Part shown: positions 19,567 through 30,412 of the stretch, piece after piece
Layout: every line of letters starts with the position of its first letter
Position numbering within the stretch: the stretch's first letter is position 1
Source: Burkholderiaceae bacterium
GTDB taxonomy: Bacteria; Pseudomonadota; Gammaproteobacteria; Burkholderiales; Burkholderiaceae_A
Reading direction: 5' to 3'
NCBI GenBank assembly: GCA_018882795.1
Contig: VERJ01000001.1
Span: 62,001-126,000, forward strand
Length of the DNA: 64,000 nucleotides
Notes under the pieces: generated by a model
Seen by the model: the letters and a program-made list of their open reading frames with translations, nothing else
Database searches by the model: none
What the model was told of the DNA's origin: nothing
Position numbers and translations under genes: made by a program

Positions 19567-19570
19567 CGCC

Positions 19571-21454
19571 CTAGGCCGCGGCTGGCGCCGTAGGCGCAAC
19601 ACCGGTGGGGCCAGGCCCGCCAGAGCTGGACGTGCCCGACCCAGCCTGCTTCGGTGGACGCGGGGGGCGGCCCTCGATGATGTCGTTGATCTGATCAGCA
19701 TCAATGGTTTCCCACTCCAACAGCGCATTGGCCATGGCGTGCATTTTGTCTTTGTTGTCTTCAATCAGCTTGCGGGCCACTGCATATTGCTCATCAATGA
19801 TGCGGCGGATTTCCTTATCCACCTGCTGCATGGTGGACTCGGATACATGGGTGGTCTTGGTGATGGAACGGCCAAGGAAGACTTCGCCTTCGTTTTCCGC
19901 ATAGACCATCGGGCCAAGTTCATCACTCATGCCATAGCGCGTGACCATATCGCGTGCCAGCGCTGTGGCACGCTCAAAGTCATTCGACGCACCAGTAGTC
20001 ATCTGATTCATGAAGACCTCTTCAGCGATACGGCCACCGAAGAGCACCGAGATGGTGTTGAGCATGCGATCTTTATCCATGCTGTAGCGGTCGCCTTCCG
20101 GCAGCTGCATGGTGACGCCCAGGGCGCGGCCACGGGGAATGATCGTGACTTTGTGCACCGGATCGGTCTTCGGCAGCATGCGGGCCACCAAAGCGTGGCC
20201 TGACTCGTGGTACGCCGTATTCTTGCGTTCTTCCTCGGGCATCACGATGGACTTGCGCTCGGCACCCATCATGATTTTGTCTTTGGCTTTTTCAAAATCC
20301 ATCATCTCGACTACCCGGCCATTGCGGCGGGCAGCAAAGAGCGCGGCCTCGTTGACCAGGTTCGCCAGATCTGCGCCGGAGAATCCTGGTGTGCCGCGCG
20401 CAAGGATATCGGCCCGCACATCAGGAGCAATCGGTACCTTGCGCATATGGACATTGAGGATTTGCTCGCGGCCACGGACATCGGGGAGTGAGACCACCAC
20501 TTGGCGATCAAAGCGCCCCGGACGTAGAAGCGCGGGATCCAGCACATCGGGCCGGTTGGTTGCGGCAATTACGATGATGCCCTGGCCGGTCTCAAAGCCA
20601 TCCATCTCAACCAGCATCTGGTTGAGGGTTTGTTCACGCTCATCATTGCCACCGCCCAGGCCTGCGCCGCGCTGACGGCCCACTGCATCGATCTCATCAA
20701 TGAAGATGATGCAGGGCGCCTGCTTCTTGGCCTGGTCAAACATGTCGCGCACGCGGGCCGCGCCCACACCGACAAACATCTCGACGAAGTCAGAGCCAGA
20801 GATTGAGAAAAATGGCACCTTGGCCTCGCCGGCAATCGCCTTGGCAAGCAATGTTTTACCAGTACCCGGCTGGCCCACCATGAGCACGCCACGGGGAATG
20901 CGGCCACCAAGTTTTTGAAACTTGGAGGGATCACGCAGGAATTCCACGAGCTCCTGTACTTCTTCCTTGGCCTCATCACAGCCGGCGACATCGGCAAAGG
21001 TCACCGCATTGGTGTTTTCATCCAGCATGCGGGCGCGAGATTTCCCGAAGGAGAAGGCACCACCCTTGCCGCCGCCCTGCATCTGGCGCATAAAGAATAC
21101 CCAGACGGCAATCAGCAGCAGCATCGGGAACCAGGACACGAAAATGCTCATCAGCACCGAAGGCTCTTCCTCTGCCTTGGCGGAGACCCGCACGCCATAC
21201 TTCATCAGATCGGACACCATCCAGAGATCCTGCGGGGTGTTCACTGTGATCTGACGCTCATCGCTGGTGATGGCGCGAACGGTTCGGCCTTCGACCTGGG
21301 CGGACTTGATGCGACCCTGGCGGGCTTCTTCCATGAACTGTGAATATGGGACATCCGGGCCACGGGCCTGACGGGTATCGAACTGGCGGAAAACCGTGAA
21401 CAGGACCAAGGCGATGACCATCCAAATCGCGGCCTTGGGAATCATGTTGTTCAA
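19571..21454 (-). CDS. ftsH: ATP-dependent zinc metalloprotease FtsH
   Basis: Membrane-anchored AAA+ protease that degrades membrane and regulatory proteins; 627 residues. Two N-terminal membrane helices (about 5-23 and 103-121) flank a periplasmic domain. The AAA module has Walker A GQPGTGKT at 194-201 (usually GPPGTGKT), Walker [12 protein letters not shown] and the SRH region. Zinc site HESGH is at 416-420. The C-terminus is Pro/Gly/Ser/Ala-rich. It precedes folP and follows rlmE, the common proteobacterial order. Confidence 0.98.
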   Translation of the reverse strand: MNNMIPKAAIWMVIALVLFTVFRQFDTRQARGPDVPYSQFMEEARQGRIKSAQVEGRTVRAITSDERQITVNTPQDLWMVSDLMKYGVRVSAKAEEEPSVLMSIFVSWFPMLLLIAVWVFFMRQMQGGGKGGAFSFGKSRARMLDENTNAVTFADVAGCDEAKEEVQELVEFLRDPSKFQKLGGRIPRGVLMVGQPGTGKTLLAKAIAGEAKVPFFSISGSDFVEMFVGVGAARVRDMFDQAKKQAPCIIFIDEIDAVGRQRGAGLGGGNDEREQTLNQMLVEMDGFETGQGIIVIAATNRPDVLDPALLRPGRFDRQVVVSLPDVRGREQILNVHMRKVPIAPDVRADILARGTPGFSGADLANLVNEAALFAARRNGRVVEMMDFEKAKDKIMMGAERKSIVMPEEERKNTAYHESGHALVARMLPKTDPVHKVTIIPRGRALGVTMQLPEGDRYSMDKDRMLNTISVLFGGRIAEEVFMNQMTTGASNDFERATALARDMVTRYGMSDELGPMVYAENEGEVFLGRSITKTTHVSESTMQQVDKEIRRIIDEQYAVARKLIEDNKDKMHAMANALLEWETIDADQINDIIEGRPPRPPKQAGSGTSSSGGPGPTGVAPTAPAAA

Positions 21455-21596
21455 GCTGGTGCTCCTTCAAAAAGCGCAAAAGTGAAGCCCGGGGAAATTC
21501 CCAAGCGAGTTAGTTGGATTCTATGCCCCAGGAATAGTTTCCTCAACGACATTTTCCCGCCACTACAACAGGAATGTGGCGCCAAAGCGAGGGTTT

Positions 21597-22259
21597 TCAA
21601 GGGGTCTTTTCCGGCTTTAAACGCCGACCGAGCAGAAAAGTCTCGCTCGACTGGGCGCGCGAGGCGGGCGGCTTGCGGGCCGAAACGGAAACGAAATGTC
21701 GCTTGAAGAGTTCCACGAGCTGGCTATAGCCGCTGCCTTGGAAGGCCTTCACCAGGAGCGCGCCCTCGGGTTTGAGGTGCTCCCGGGCGAATTCCAGCGC
21801 CAACTCACAGACATGCATCACGCGGGCTGCATCTGCCGATTCCACTCCCGAGAGGTTGGGTGCCATGTCGGAGAGCACAAGATCGACCTTCTGGCCTGCG
21901 AGCCGCTCTGCCAAGCCATGGGAGACGGACTCCTCCCGGAAGTCACCCTCTATGAACGCCACATCGGCGATCGGCTCCATGGGCAGGATATCCAGCGCAA
22001 TGATCCGGCCATGGACCCGCTTGCCGGAATCGCCCGGCAGCTTCACCGAAAGGATCTCGCGCACGACCTGTGACCAGCTGCCCGGCGCACTGCCGAGGTC
22101 CACCACTGTCATGCCAGGTTTGATGAGTTTGTCTTTTTCCTGAATACCCAGGAGCTTGAAGGCCGCCCTCGAACGGTAGCCTCTGGCCTGGGCCTGACGC
22201 ACATAGGGATCAGTGAGATGCATGTGCATCCACTGAGGATTGAATTTGTTTTTAGCCAA
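21597..22259 (-). CDS. rlmE: 23S rRNA (uridine-2'-O)-methyltransferase RlmE
   Basis: Methylates U2552 of 23S rRNA (family knowledge). Protein of 220 residues with [14 protein letters not shown] motif [14 protein letters not shown], and [10 protein letters not shown] carrying the catalytic Asp. A Lys in LVKAFQGSG and a Glu further on complete the KDKE set. The start abuts the greA stop, so the pair is likely translationally coupled. The yhbY gene often found beside it is absent here. Confidence 0.95.
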   Translation of the reverse strand: MAKNKFNPQWMHMHLTDPYVRQAQARGYRSRAAFKLLGIQEKDKLIKPGMTVVDLGSAPGSWSQVVREILSVKLPGDSGKRVHGRIIALDILPMEPIADVAFIEGDFREESVSHGLAERLAGQKVDLVLSDMAPNLSGVESADAARVMHVCELALEFAREHLKPEGALLVKAFQGSGYSQLVELFKRHFVSVSARKPPASRAQSSETFLLGRRLKPEKTP

Positions 22260-22736
22260 TCAGACGTAGCGAACATCCAGGATCTCGACCTGGCGAGCGC
22301 CGCCAGGCGCATGCACCACCGCGACATCGCCGACAGATTTTCCGATCAGTGCACGGGCAATGGGGCTGGAGATCGAGATCTTGTTTTGCTTGAGATCGGC
22401 TTCGTCGTCGCCAACGATTTGGTAAGTGTGTTTTGCTTCGGATTCGATCTCAACAAGATCCACCGTGGTGCCAAACACCACGCGGCCATCCTGCTCGATC
22501 TCGGCCGGATCAATGATCTGCGCATTGGCCAGCTTGGCCTCCAGATCGGAGATGCGGCCCTCGATAAAGCCCTGACGCTCTTTGGCGGCATCGTATTCGG
22601 CGTTCTCGGAGAGATCACCCTGGGCACGGGCCTCGGCGATTGCGTTGATCACAGCAGGCCGTTCCTTGTGCTTGAGACGATTCAACTCTTCTTTCAAGAG
22701 TTCAGCGCCGCGGACAGTAAGAGGAGTAATGCTCAT
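22260..22736 (-). CDS. greA: Transcription elongation factor GreA
   Basis: Rescues backtracked RNA polymerase by stimulating transcript cleavage. 158 residues with an N-terminal coiled coil carrying the acidic tip [13 protein letters not shown], and C-terminal domain motif [14 protein letters not shown]. Follows carB by nine bases and runs directly into rlmE. Confidence 0.97.
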   Translation of the reverse strand: MSITPLTVRGAELLKEELNRLKHKERPAVINAIAEARAQGDLSENAEYDAAKERQGFIEGRISDLEAKLANAQIIDPAEIEQDGRVVFGTTVDLVEIESEAKHTYQIVGDDEADLKQNKISISSPIARALIGKSVGDVAVVHAPGGARQVEILDVRYV

Positions 22737-22745
22737 GTTCAGCTT

Positions 22746-25700
22746 TCAGTGTATGGTGATCTGCCTGTGCATGCTTTGTACATCGATCACGGTGAGCGAG
22801 GCATCCAGCAGATGCCGAATACCTTCCACAGCCGCCTTCGCGCCAGCGATCGTGGTGTAAGTCGTGACCCGGGATGCCAGGGCGGTTGTGCGAATGGAAC
22901 GCGAATCGGCAATCGCCGAACGTTTTTCTTCCACCGTATTAATCACAAACTGTACATCACCATTTTTGATCATGTCCACCACATGGGGCCGGCCCTCGGT
23001 CACCTTGTTCACGGTGGCAACCTCAATGCCGGCAGCGGCAATCGCGGCTGCGGTGCCGCGGGTCGCCAATAGCTTAAAGCCCAGGTCGGAGAGCATCCTG
23101 GCGATCTCGACTATGGCGGGCTTATCGCTGTTTTTCACACTGATAAATGCACGGCCCGATGTGGGCAGCCGAACGCCCGCACCCAACTGAGACTTCACAA
23201 AGGCCTCGGCGAAGGTATCGCCCACGCCCATCACCTCGCCGGTGGACTTCATTTCCGGGCCAAGAATGGTATCCACGCCCGGGAATTTCACGAAGGGAAA
23301 TACCGCCTCTTTGACGGAGTAATACGGCGGATTGATCTCGGCACCAATGGCCTGGTCATCAAGCGAGCGGCCCAGCATGGCCCGCGCAGCGACCTTGGCC
23401 AGCGGAATGCCAGTGGCTTTGGACACATAAGGCACGGTGCGCGATGCACGCGGATTGACCTCCAGAACAAACACATTGCCGTTCTGAATCGCAAACTGCA
23501 CGTTCATGAGGCCCACGACGTTGAGCGCCCGGGACATGAGGGCTGTTTGGCGCTTGAGCTCTTCAATCATTGCCGGGGCAAGGGAATACGGGGGCAGACT
23601 GCAGGCAGAGTCGCCCGAATGCACGCCCGCCTGCTCGATGTGTTCCATGACCCCACCAATAAAGACACGTTTGCCATCTGACAAACAATCGACATCGACC
23701 TCGATAGCGTCATTTAAGAAGCGGTCCAGCAACACTGGGGAATCATTCGATACCTTGACGGCCTCACGCATGTAGCGCTCGAGATCCCGCTGCTCATGCA
23801 CGATCTCCATGGCCCGGCCGCCCAGCACATAGCTGGGCCGTACCACCAGCGGGTAACCGATTTCCGTGGCCAGACGAATGGCCTCTTCTTCGGTACGCGC
23901 AGTCCGGTTAGGCGGCTGGCGGAGTTCCAGCTTCATGAGCAGTTTCTGGAAACGCTCGCGGTCTTCAGCAATATCAATCGATTCGGGCGAGGTGCCCACA
24001 ATCGGCACACCCGCAGCCTCCAGCGACTTGGCCAGTTTCAACGGTGTTTGACCACCATATTGAACAATCACGCCAATAGGTTTTTCTTTATCGACGATCT
24101 CCAGTACGTCTTCCAGAGTGAGCGGCTCGAAATAGAGCCGATCCGAAGTGTCGTAATCAGTGGAAACGGTTTCCGGATTGCAGTTGACCATGATGGTCTC
24201 AAAACCATCTTCGCGCAGGGCCATGGCCGCATGCACACAGCAGTAATCAAACTCAATACCCTGGCCGATGCGGTTGGGACCACCACCCAGCACAATCACT
24301 TTTTTGCGATCAGAGGGATTGGCCTCGCATTCCTCTTCATAGGTTGAATAGAAATACGATGTCGATGTCGAAAATTCTGCAGCACAGGTGTCCACCCGCT
24401 TATAGACCGGACGCACATTGAGCGCATGGCGTAGCTTACGCACCTCGCCCTCGGTGGTATCCAGTAGGTAAGCCAGGCGGCGATCAGAGAATCCCTTGCG
24501 CTTCAGTGTGCGCAGTGAATCAGCATCCAGATCTGCGATGGTCATCTTGTCGAGCTCAAGCTCAATATCGATGATCTCTTTGATCTGGACCAGGAACCAG
24601 GGATCGATCTTGGTCAGGCCATGCACCTCTTCGACCGAGAAGCCCTGGGCAAATGCATCGCCCACGTACCAAATGCGCTCCGGGCCCGGCTCACCGAGTT
24701 CTTCCTCAATCCGTTCGCGATCGGTGGTCTTCTGATTCATGCCGTCTACACCAACTTCCAGACCACGCAGAGCCTTTTGGAAAGACTCTTGAAATGTGCG
24801 GCCCATGGCCATGACCTCGCCCACCGATTTCATCTGGGTGGTGAGATGAGCATCGGCCATCGGGAATTTTTCAAAGGCGAAACGCGGCACCTTGGTGACG
24901 ACATAGTCGATGGTGGGCTCAAAGGAAGCCGGGGTGGCGCCACCGGTGATGTCGTTTTTCAGTTCATCCAGGGTGTAGCCCACGGCCAGCTTGGCGGCCA
25001 CTTTGGCAATAGGAAAGCCCGTGGCCTTGGATGCAAGCGCAGAAGATCGCGACACACGCGGATTCATCTCGATCACAATCAGTCGACCATTGGCAGGGTT
25101 GACCGCGAACTGTACGTTCGATCCACCGGTATCCACACCGATCTCCCGCAGGATGGCAATCGAGGCATCCCGCATGACCTGGTATTCCTTATCGGTCAGC
25201 GTTTGCGCAGGCGCAACAGTGATGGAATCCCCGGTGTGAATGCCCATCGGGTCCAGGTTCTCAATCGAGCAGACGATGATGCAGTTATCCGCGCGATCGC
25301 GAACCACTTCCATCTCGTATTCTTTCCAGCCGATCAGCGATTCTTCAATGAGCAATTCATTGGTGGGGGAGGCCTCAATCCCGCGCTTACAAATGGTTTC
25401 AAACTCTTCGGCGTTATAGGCAATACCGCCGCCGGTGCCGCCGAGTGTGAAACTGGGCCGAATCACCAAAGGAAAGCCGCTGCCACCCGTGATGGCGCCA
25501 ATCTGTTTTTGTACCGCCCAGGCTTCTTCCAAGGTATGGGCAATGCCCGACTTGGCCGAATCCAGGCCGATCTTGGTCATCGCATCTTTAAACTTCAGGC
25601 GGTCTTCGGCCTTTTCAATTGCCTCTTCCTTGGCGCCGATCAGCTCGACCTTGAACTTATCAAGCACGCCTTCACGGTGCAGATCCAGGGCACAGTTGAG

Positions 25701-25985
25701 CGCCGTCTGGCCGCCCATGGTGGGCAGCAGGGCATCGGGTTTTTCTTTCTCAATAATCTTGGCAACGGTCTGCCAGGTGATCGGCTCAATATAGGTGACA
25801 TCGGCCGTTTCCGGATCGGTCATGATCGTCGCCGGGTTGCTATTGACCAGAATAACTTTGTAGCCCTCTTCTTTGAGGGCCTTGCAGGCCTGGGCGCCGG
25901 AGTAATCGAATTCACAGGCCTGGCCGATCACGATCGGTCCCGCGCCGATGATCAGAATGCTGTTGATATCAGTACGCTTAGGCAT
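22746..25985 (-). CDS. carB: Carbamoyl phosphate synthase large subunit
   Basis: Synthesises carbamoyl phosphate from bicarbonate, ammonia and ATP for arginine and pyrimidine pathways. 1079 residues, with two homologous ATP-grasp halves ([17 protein letters not shown] and [17 protein letters not shown]) and a C-terminal allosteric domain. The first eight bases overlap the end of carA. Greater length and all halves are intact. Confidence 0.98.
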   Translation of the reverse strand: MPKRTDINSILIIGAGPIVIGQACEFDYSGAQACKALKEEGYKVILVNSNPATIMTDPETADVTYIEPITWQTVAKIIEKEKPDALLPTMGGQTALNCALDLHREGVLDKFKVELIGAKEEAIEKAEDRLKFKDAMTKIGLDSAKSGIAHTLEEAWAVQKQIGAITGGSGFPLVIRPSFTLGGTGGGIAYNAEEFETICKRGIEASPTNELLIEESLIGWKEYEMEVVRDRADNCIIVCSIENLDPMGIHTGDSITVAPAQTLTDKEYQVMRDASIAILREIGVDTGGSNVQFAVNPANGRLIVIEMNPRVSRSSALASKATGFPIAKVAAKLAVGYTLDELKNDITGGATPASFEPTIDYVVTKVPRFAFEKFPMADAHLTTQMKSVGEVMAMGRTFQESFQKALRGLEVGVDGMNQKTTDRERIEEELGEPGPERIWYVGDAFAQGFSVEEVHGLTKIDPWFLVQIKEIIDIELELDKMTIADLDADSLRTLKRKGFSDRRLAYLLDTTEGEVRKLRHALNVRPVYKRVDTCAAEFSTSTSYFYSTYEEECEANPSDRKKVIVLGGGPNRIGQGIEFDYCCVHAAMALREDGFETIMVNCNPETVSTDYDTSDRLYFEPLTLEDVLEIVDKEKPIGVIVQYGGQTPLKLAKSLEAAGVPIVGTSPESIDIAEDRERFQKLLMKLELRQPPNRTARTEEEAIRLATEIGYPLVVRPSYVLGGRAMEIVHEQRDLERYMREAVKVSNDSPVLLDRFLNDAIEVDVDCLSDGKRVFIGGVMEHIEQAGVHSGDSACSLPPYSLAPAMIEELKRQTALMSRALNVVGLMNVQFAIQNGNVFVLEVNPRASRTVPYVSKATGIPLAKVAARAMLGRSLDDQAIGAEINPPYYSVKEAVFPFVKFPGVDTILGPEMKSTGEVMGVGDTFAEAFVKSQLGAGVRLPTSGRAFISVKNSDKPAIVEIARMLSDLGFKLLATRGTAAAIAAAGIEVATVNKVTEGRPHVVDMIKNGDVQFVINTVEEKRSAIADSRSIRTTALASRVTTYTTIAGAKAAVEGIRHLLDASLTVIDVQSMHRQITIH

Positions 25986-27147
25986 GACCGGCCCCGCGAT
26001 GCTGTGACATCAGTGTGATGAAACGATCAAACAGCGGCCCGATATCGTGGGGACCGGGACTGGCCTCGGGGTGGCCCTGAAAACAAAACGCCGGTGTATC
26101 GGTGCGCTCAAGGCCCTGAATGGATTGATCGAAGAGCGAGACATGGGTGACCCGCATGTTCTTCGTCAGTGACGCTGCGTCCACTGCAAACCCGTGGTTT
26201 TGCGATGTGATGAACACCCGTTTGGAATCAAGATCCTGCACGGGATGGTTAGCACCATGGTGGCCGAATTTCATTTTCAAGGTTTTGGCCCCCGATGCCA
26301 GGGCCATGATCTGGTGACCCAGGCAGATGCCGAACACAGGAAGCTTTTTCTCCATCGCTTGAGCCACCGCCCGGATAGCGTAATCGCAGGGTTGAGGATC
26401 GCCGGGACCATTGGAGAGAAACACGCCATCCGGTTTGAGCGCTTCGATATCTGAAAAGGCAGTCTGTGCAGGCATCACCGTGATCTTGCAGCCACGATCA
26501 GCCAGCATGCGCAGAATGTTGTGCTTGACACCAAAATCCAGCGCCACCACATGAAACTGCGAGGCAGCAATCTGACTGTGGCCCTTGCCCAGGACCCAAG
26601 AGCCCTCGGTCCAGACATAGGGTTTGGTGGTGGAGACCACCTTGGCCAGATCCATACCAACCAGGCCAGGGAACCCCTTTGCGGCAGCAATGGCTTTGTC
26701 GGCATCCAGTGATTCGCCTGGGGCGCCCGCCAGCAATGCGCCGTTCTGCGCGCCCTTTTCGCGCAAGATGCGCGTGAGCCGCCGGGTATCGATGCCCGCA
26801 ATGCCCACCACGCCTGCGCGCTTGAGCGACTCAGACAGGCTCTGCTCGGAACGGAAATTGGAGACAACCTGCGACAGATCACGAATGATCAGGCCTGCAG
26901 CGTGAATCTGAGAGGACTCTGCATCTTCAGCATTCATGCCGACATTGCCGATGTGCGGATAGGTCAGCGTGACGATTTGGCGGCAATAGCTCGGGTCGGT
27001 CAGGATTTCCTGGTAACCGGTCATTGCGGTGTTGAAAACGACCTCGCCACCCGATAGGCCGACAGCGCCAATGGATTGGCCTTTGAAGAGCGTGCCGTCG
27101 GCAAGCGCAAGCAATGCCTCCGCCACGTGTGGAGACTGGCGAAACAA
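25978..27147 (-). CDS. carA: Carbamoyl phosphate synthase small subunit
   Basis: Glutamine amidotransferase subunit that feeds ammonia to CarB. 389 residues; class-I glutaminase site GICLGHQ with its nucleophilic Cys and the His/Glu pair in [11 protein letters not shown]. Start taken as TTG at 27147, which has GGGAG eight bases upstream; a GTG seven codons later is the alternative. Overlaps carB. Confidence 0.96.
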   Translation of the reverse strand: MFRQSPHVAEALLALADGTLFKGQSIGAVGLSGGEVVFNTAMTGYQEILTDPSYCRQIVTLTYPHIGNVGMNAEDAESSQIHAAGLIIRDLSQVVSNFRSEQSLSESLKRAGVVGIAGIDTRRLTRILREKGAQNGALLAGAPGESLDADKAIAAAKGFPGLVGMDLAKVVSTTKPYVWTEGSWVLGKGHSQIAASQFHVVALDFGVKHNILRMLADRGCKITVMPAQTAFSDIEALKPDGVFLSNGPGDPQPCDYAIRAVAQAMEKKLPVFGICLGHQIMALASGAKTLKMKFGHHGANHPVQDLDSKRVFITSQNHGFAVDAASLTKNMRVTHVSLFDQSIQGLERTDTPAFCFQGHPEASPGPHDIGPLFDRFITLMSQHRGAGHA

Positions 27148-27207
27148 GAAATTTACTCCCGGAATTTTTGCAATTATAAGGCCGAAAGCCGGGTTTCCGA
27201 AATCGGT

Positions 27208-27585
27208 TCAGCCAGCGCCAGAGGCGAATACCGTCAGAGTCGTAATCAGGCCTGCAAGCCAGGCCAGGCTACGCAACGAAGACTTGTCTGCGACATAAAA
27301 CGCCACATACAGGATGCGGGCCACAACAAAAAAGATTGCCAGGCTATCGAGTTTCCCGGGGTCAGCTTTGTTGAACATCGCCATGGTCATGGCAATACCA
27401 AACCAAATGAAGGCCTCCCAGCAGTTGGCCTGGGCCGCATTGGCACGACGTCGAAATCCCTCCTGCCGGGCCAGCCATTCGCGGGGGGCGCGGTTGTCGT
27501 AATCTGAGGCGCCCCACTTTGAGATCCCTGCGCACACGATCGGCATCAGCCCCGTGATCATCAGGCACCACATTGCAATGGTCAT
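27208..27585 (-). CDS. MAPEG-family membrane protein
   Basis: Small integral membrane protein of 125 residues with four predicted helices. The motif [14 protein letters not shown] and the closing helices match the MAPEG fold (membrane-associated proteins of eicosanoid and glutathione metabolism). Bacterial members are mostly uncharacterised and may use glutathione. Its start overlaps the recR stop by four bases. Confidence 0.8.
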   Translation of the reverse strand: MTIAMWCLMITGLMPIVCAGISKWGASDYDNRAPREWLARQEGFRRRANAAQANCWEAFIWFGIAMTMAMFNKADPGKLDSLAIFFVVARILYVAFYVADKSSLRSLAWLAGLITTLTVFASGAG

Positions 27586-28202
27586 AGTTTTCTCCGCTCT
27601 CTGACCGCCTGGGCAATTGTGCCCAGGTCGATGTATTCCAGTTCGCCGCCCACAGGCACACCGCGCGCAAGGCGCGAGACTCTTTTCTGCTCGTATAAGC
27701 CCTTGGATTTGAGCAGGCTTTCAATCGCGTGGGCAGTGGCCTCACCTTCAGGCGTGAAGTTGGTGGCAATCACCACCTCTTTGACTTCATCACTGGTCAC
27801 CCGCGCCACCAGCCGATCCAAGTGGATTTCGCGTGGGCCAATGCCATCCAACGGCGAGATCCTGCCCATGAGTACGAAATACAGGCCACGCCAGGCATGG
27901 CTCTGCTCCACTGCCAACAAATCAGAGGGCGACTCCACCACGCAGAGCTGACTGCGATCACGACCCTGATCGGCACAGACCTGGCAGAGCTCATCCTCGG
28001 TAAACGTGTTGCATTCCCGACAATGGCGAATTGCAGCGACGGCATGCAAGAGTGACTGGCCCAGAATCTCTGCGCCGGATGGATCATGCTGCAAGAGATG
28101 CATGGCCATGCGCTGTGCGGTCTTGGGTCCAACACCAGGCAATCGCCGCAGGGCCTCGGTCAGCGCATCGAGCGCATGCGGCGTGACAGGGAGCGTTTTC
28201 AC
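27582..28202 (-). CDS. recR: Recombination protein RecR
   Basis: RecFOR-pathway protein that helps load RecA at gaps. 206 residues: N-terminal HhH region [15 protein letters not shown], zinc finger [16 protein letters not shown], Toprim domain beginning [15 protein letters not shown], and C-terminal Walker-like [12 protein letters not shown]. Located 10 bases after ybaB, the standard dnaX-ybaB-recR order. Confidence 0.97.
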   Translation of the reverse strand: MKTLPVTPHALDALTEALRRLPGVGPKTAQRMAMHLLQHDPSGAEILGQSLLHAVAAIRHCRECNTFTEDELCQVCADQGRDRSQLCVVESPSDLLAVEQSHAWRGLYFVLMGRISPLDGIGPREIHLDRLVARVTSDEVKEVVIATNFTPEGEATAHAIESLLKSKGLYEQKRVSRLARGVPVGGELEYIDLGTIAQAVRERRKL

Positions 28203-28212
28203 ACCAAGGGAA

Positions 28213-28545
28213 TCAGAAGAGTTTCATCCCGGGCGGCAGAGGTAGTCCCGCAGTGACTGCCGACATGCGCTGCTGCGCAAGCGCCTCGGCCTTGGTGGCC
28301 GCATCATTAAACGCTTCCACCAGAAGATCCTGCAAGGTCTCGCGATCATCGGCATCTGCCGACATCAGGCTCGGATCAATGGAGACCGATTTCAACTGGT
28401 TCTTGCAGGTCATGGTGAGCTTGACCAGTCCCGCACCGGATTGGCCCTCTACCATCTCATTGGCAAGACTATCCTGCACCTGTTTCATCTTTTCCTGCAT
28501 CTGCTGCGCCTGGCGCATGAGGCCTGCAATTTGGCCTTTCATCAT
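28213..28545 (-). CDS. ybaB: YbaB/EbfC nucleoid-associated protein
   Basis: Small DNA-binding protein of 110 residues. It has the typical Gln/Met-rich first helix ([16 protein letters not shown]), the GAGLVKLTM strand, and a C-terminal [11 protein letters not shown]. Forms dimers that bind DNA. Its first codon overlaps the dnaX stop. Confidence 0.95.
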   Translation of the reverse strand: MMKGQIAGLMRQAQQMQEKMKQVQDSLANEMVEGQSGAGLVKLTMTCKNQLKSVSIDPSLMSADADDRETLQDLLVEAFNDAATKAEALAQQRMSAVTAGLPLPPGMKLF

Positions 28546-30290
28546 GATGGGCTTCCTTTCCTGGTTGCACGAATCGAACCCGGCACAATCTTGCCGCCAA
28601 AATCCTGCAAGATGGACTGCACAACGGGATCGGATTGAATTTTGGCCTCTGCCTGTGCCTGAGCCTGGGCTGCTGCATCCGCATCCTCTGCTGCTGCCGT
28701 GAGCGAATCGGTATCACCCAGTTCCACCTCAATGCGGCAGGGCTTACGAAAATGACTGGTCAGCGCATCCTGGGCCTTGGCAACCACCGCCGTTTCAGTG
28801 AGTGCGGGGATGGCGACACGAAACCTGCAATTCACACTGCGGCCCGCATCTTCAAAAGACAATAGTTTTGCCTGCTGCACAAACTGCCGGGCAAGGCCGG
28901 ATACCGCGAGAGCACGTGACACCGTTGGCCACTGCTCGGGAGTAAGTGAGGCTGCAGGGGCGGCTGCGGGGGCGGCGGGAGCATCATCTCGCGGGCCAGG
29001 GGCCCGTGGCGATCCGACAGGGTTATGGATTGCTTCGCCTGCAGCACGCAATGAGGATGGGGGTTTGGCGCGCAACGACGGTTGCGCATTGGGGCGTGAT
29101 GATGGCATCGACACCCTGTCGTCTTGAGGGCCAGAGGCCCGTGGGGATCCACCCGGCTGAAACGCAAAGAGCCGCAGCAGGGTCATCTCCAGACCCGTGC
29201 GCTCATCCGGCGCCAAGGAGAGATCGCGCCTTCCAAGCACCACGATTTGATAATTGAGTTGCAGCAGTTCGGCCGACATCTTTTCGGCCAATAGGGCCAC
29301 CGTCTGCGTGGGATCTTCGTGGGTTTCAATTTTCAGTGTCGATAAGGCGGCGGCCTGATGAAACCACTTGGCCATCTCCGCGAGCAGGGCATCAGCAGAG
29401 CCACCGGCTGAGAGCAATTCCTCCAGGGTGGTAAAGGCCGCCACAGGCTGGTGGTCGGCGATTTCTCGCAACAGGCGCGCCAGCAACTCACGCTGTACCA
29501 GTCCCAGCATCGACTGCACTGCGGATTCGGTCACACGACCCGCACCATAGGCAATTGCCTGATCGGTTAATGACAAGCTATCGCGCACGCTGCCCTGGGC
29601 CGCGGCAGCAAGCCATGAGAGCGCCACAGGCTCGGCCTCAATGCCTTCCTGCTCCAGTACCCATTTCAGATGCTGCTCCAACGTATCAGGCGGCACATTT
29701 TTCAAATTGAACTGTAAGCACCGCGAAAGCACAGTCACTGGAATCTGCTGCGGATCGGTGGTCGCCAACAGAAACTTCACATCGGGTGGGGGCTCTTCCA
29801 GTGTCTTGAGCATGGCGTTAAACGCATGCTTAGAGAGCATGTGGACTTCATCGATCACATAGACTTTGAAGCGGCCTGCTGTGGGTGCGAACTGGGCCTG
29901 CTCCAGCAGTTGTTGGATCTCACCCACACCACGATTGGAAGCAGCATCGATCTCGATGTAATCCACAAACCGGCCACCATCAATCTGGTTACAGGCACTG
30001 CAGACCCCACAGGGGTTGCTGCTGATGCCCTGCTCACAATTCAGGGCCTTGGCGATGATGCGGGCCAGGGTTGTTTTCCCTGTGCCACGTGTTCCGGTCA
30101 AAAGGTAGGCATGATGCAGCCGCTTTGCATCCAACGCATGCGCGAGCGCCTTGACCACATGATCCTGGCCCACGACCTGCTGAAAATGTTTTGGCCGCCA
30201 TTTGCGCGCCAACACCACGGGCACAGACTGAGACATCGGATTGGCCTGCCCCGGCGGCAATTCTTCAGCGGAAAACAAAGCATCGGTCAT
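28542..30290 (-). CDS. dnaX: DNA polymerase III subunit gamma/tau
   Basis: Clamp-loader ATPase of 582 residues. Walker [12 protein letters not shown] is near residue 70, zinc-binding cysteines follow in NPCGVCSAC, then [22 protein letters not shown] and sensor SRC (LSRCLQF). Domain III ends around residue 370. A low-complexity linker follows (about 376-455) that contains a dispersed-repeat-like insertion, then the tau C-terminal domain. No A-rich slippery site is seen. Start at 30290 or the internal ATG at 30236 ([15 protein letters not shown]). It lies directly after the SRP RNA. Confidence 0.95.
   Translation of the reverse strand: MTDALFSAEELPPGQANPMSQSVPVVLARKWRPKHFQQVVGQDHVVKALAHALDAKRLHHAYLLTGTRGTGKTTLARIIAKALNCEQGISSNPCGVCSACNQIDGGRFVDYIEIDAASNRGVGEIQQLLEQAQFAPTAGRFKVYVIDEVHMLSKHAFNAMLKTLEEPPPDVKFLLATTDPQQIPVTVLSRCLQFNLKNVPPDTLEQHLKWVLEQEGIEAEPVALSWLAAAAQGSVRDSLSLTDQAIAYGAGRVTESAVQSMLGLVQRELLARLLREIADHQPVAAFTTLEELLSAGGSADALLAEMAKWFHQAAALSTLKIETHEDPTQTVALLAEKMSAELLQLNYQIVVLGRRDLSLAPDERTGLEMTLLRLFAFQPGGSPRASGPQDDRVSMPSSRPNAQPSLRAKPPSSLRAAGEAIHNPVGSPRAPGPRDDAPAAPAAAPAASLTPEQWPTVSRALAVSGLARQFVQQAKLLSFEDAGRSVNCRFRVAIPALTETAVVAKAQDALTSHFRKPCRIEVELGDTDSLTAAAEDADAAAQAQAQAEAKIQSDPVVQSILQDFGGKIVPGSIRATRKGSPS
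28984..29150. repeat. In-frame palindromic-repeat-like insertion inside dnaX
   Basis: Bases 28984-29015 and 29119-29150 form a direct repeat, 27 of 32 identical, 135 bases (45 codons) apart. Each ends in a GGGCC..GGCCC palindrome and encodes GSPRAxGPxDD. Between them lie GCGAAGCAATCCA-like and TCATTGCG-like segments that resemble the widespread dispersed repeat with ends GTCATTGCGAG/GCGAAGCAATC. The spacing keeps dnaX open. Confidence 0.6.
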
Positions 30291-30315
30291 AGGATGGTGG
30301 GCGGCCTTAAAGTGG

Positions 30316-30412
30316 GGGCGAGCCGGACCCCCGGCACTTGAGAAATTCAGCCTTGGCTGCTTCGTTCCCGACCTGACCAGGTATGCCGACTCCCAATGCG
30401 GGGCGGCCCGCC
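30316..30412 (-). ncRNA. ffs: Bacterial small signal recognition particle RNA (4.5S)
   Basis: The minus strand carries the SRP core, GGTCAGGTCGGGAACGAAGC followed by AGCCAAGGC, with the symmetric and asymmetric loops of the Ffh-binding domain and a terminal tetraloop-like GGAA. Flanking arms (GGCGGGCC... and ...GGTCCGGCTCGCC) pair to close a long hairpin. Ends are estimated from the pairing. It sits between addA and dnaX, a common location in betaproteobacteria. Confidence 0.92.

Noticed and set aside
18694..19764. folP starting at 19764
   Set aside because: The added 66 codons overlap the ftsH 3' end and are Arg/Pro-rich shadow; conserved FolP sequence begins near 19540.
22218..23072. 284-codon plus-strand open frame
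   Set aside because: Antisense to rlmE, greA and carB; no motif and no ribosome site.
24621..26018. 465-codon plus-strand open frame
   Set aside because: Lies wholly opposite carB/carA, with no recognisable domain and a His/Gly-rich low-information translation; a codon-bias shadow.
27148..27207. Possible attenuator or operator before carA
   Set aside because: Only 60 bases, with no stable stem or recognised arginine/pyrimidine operator visible.
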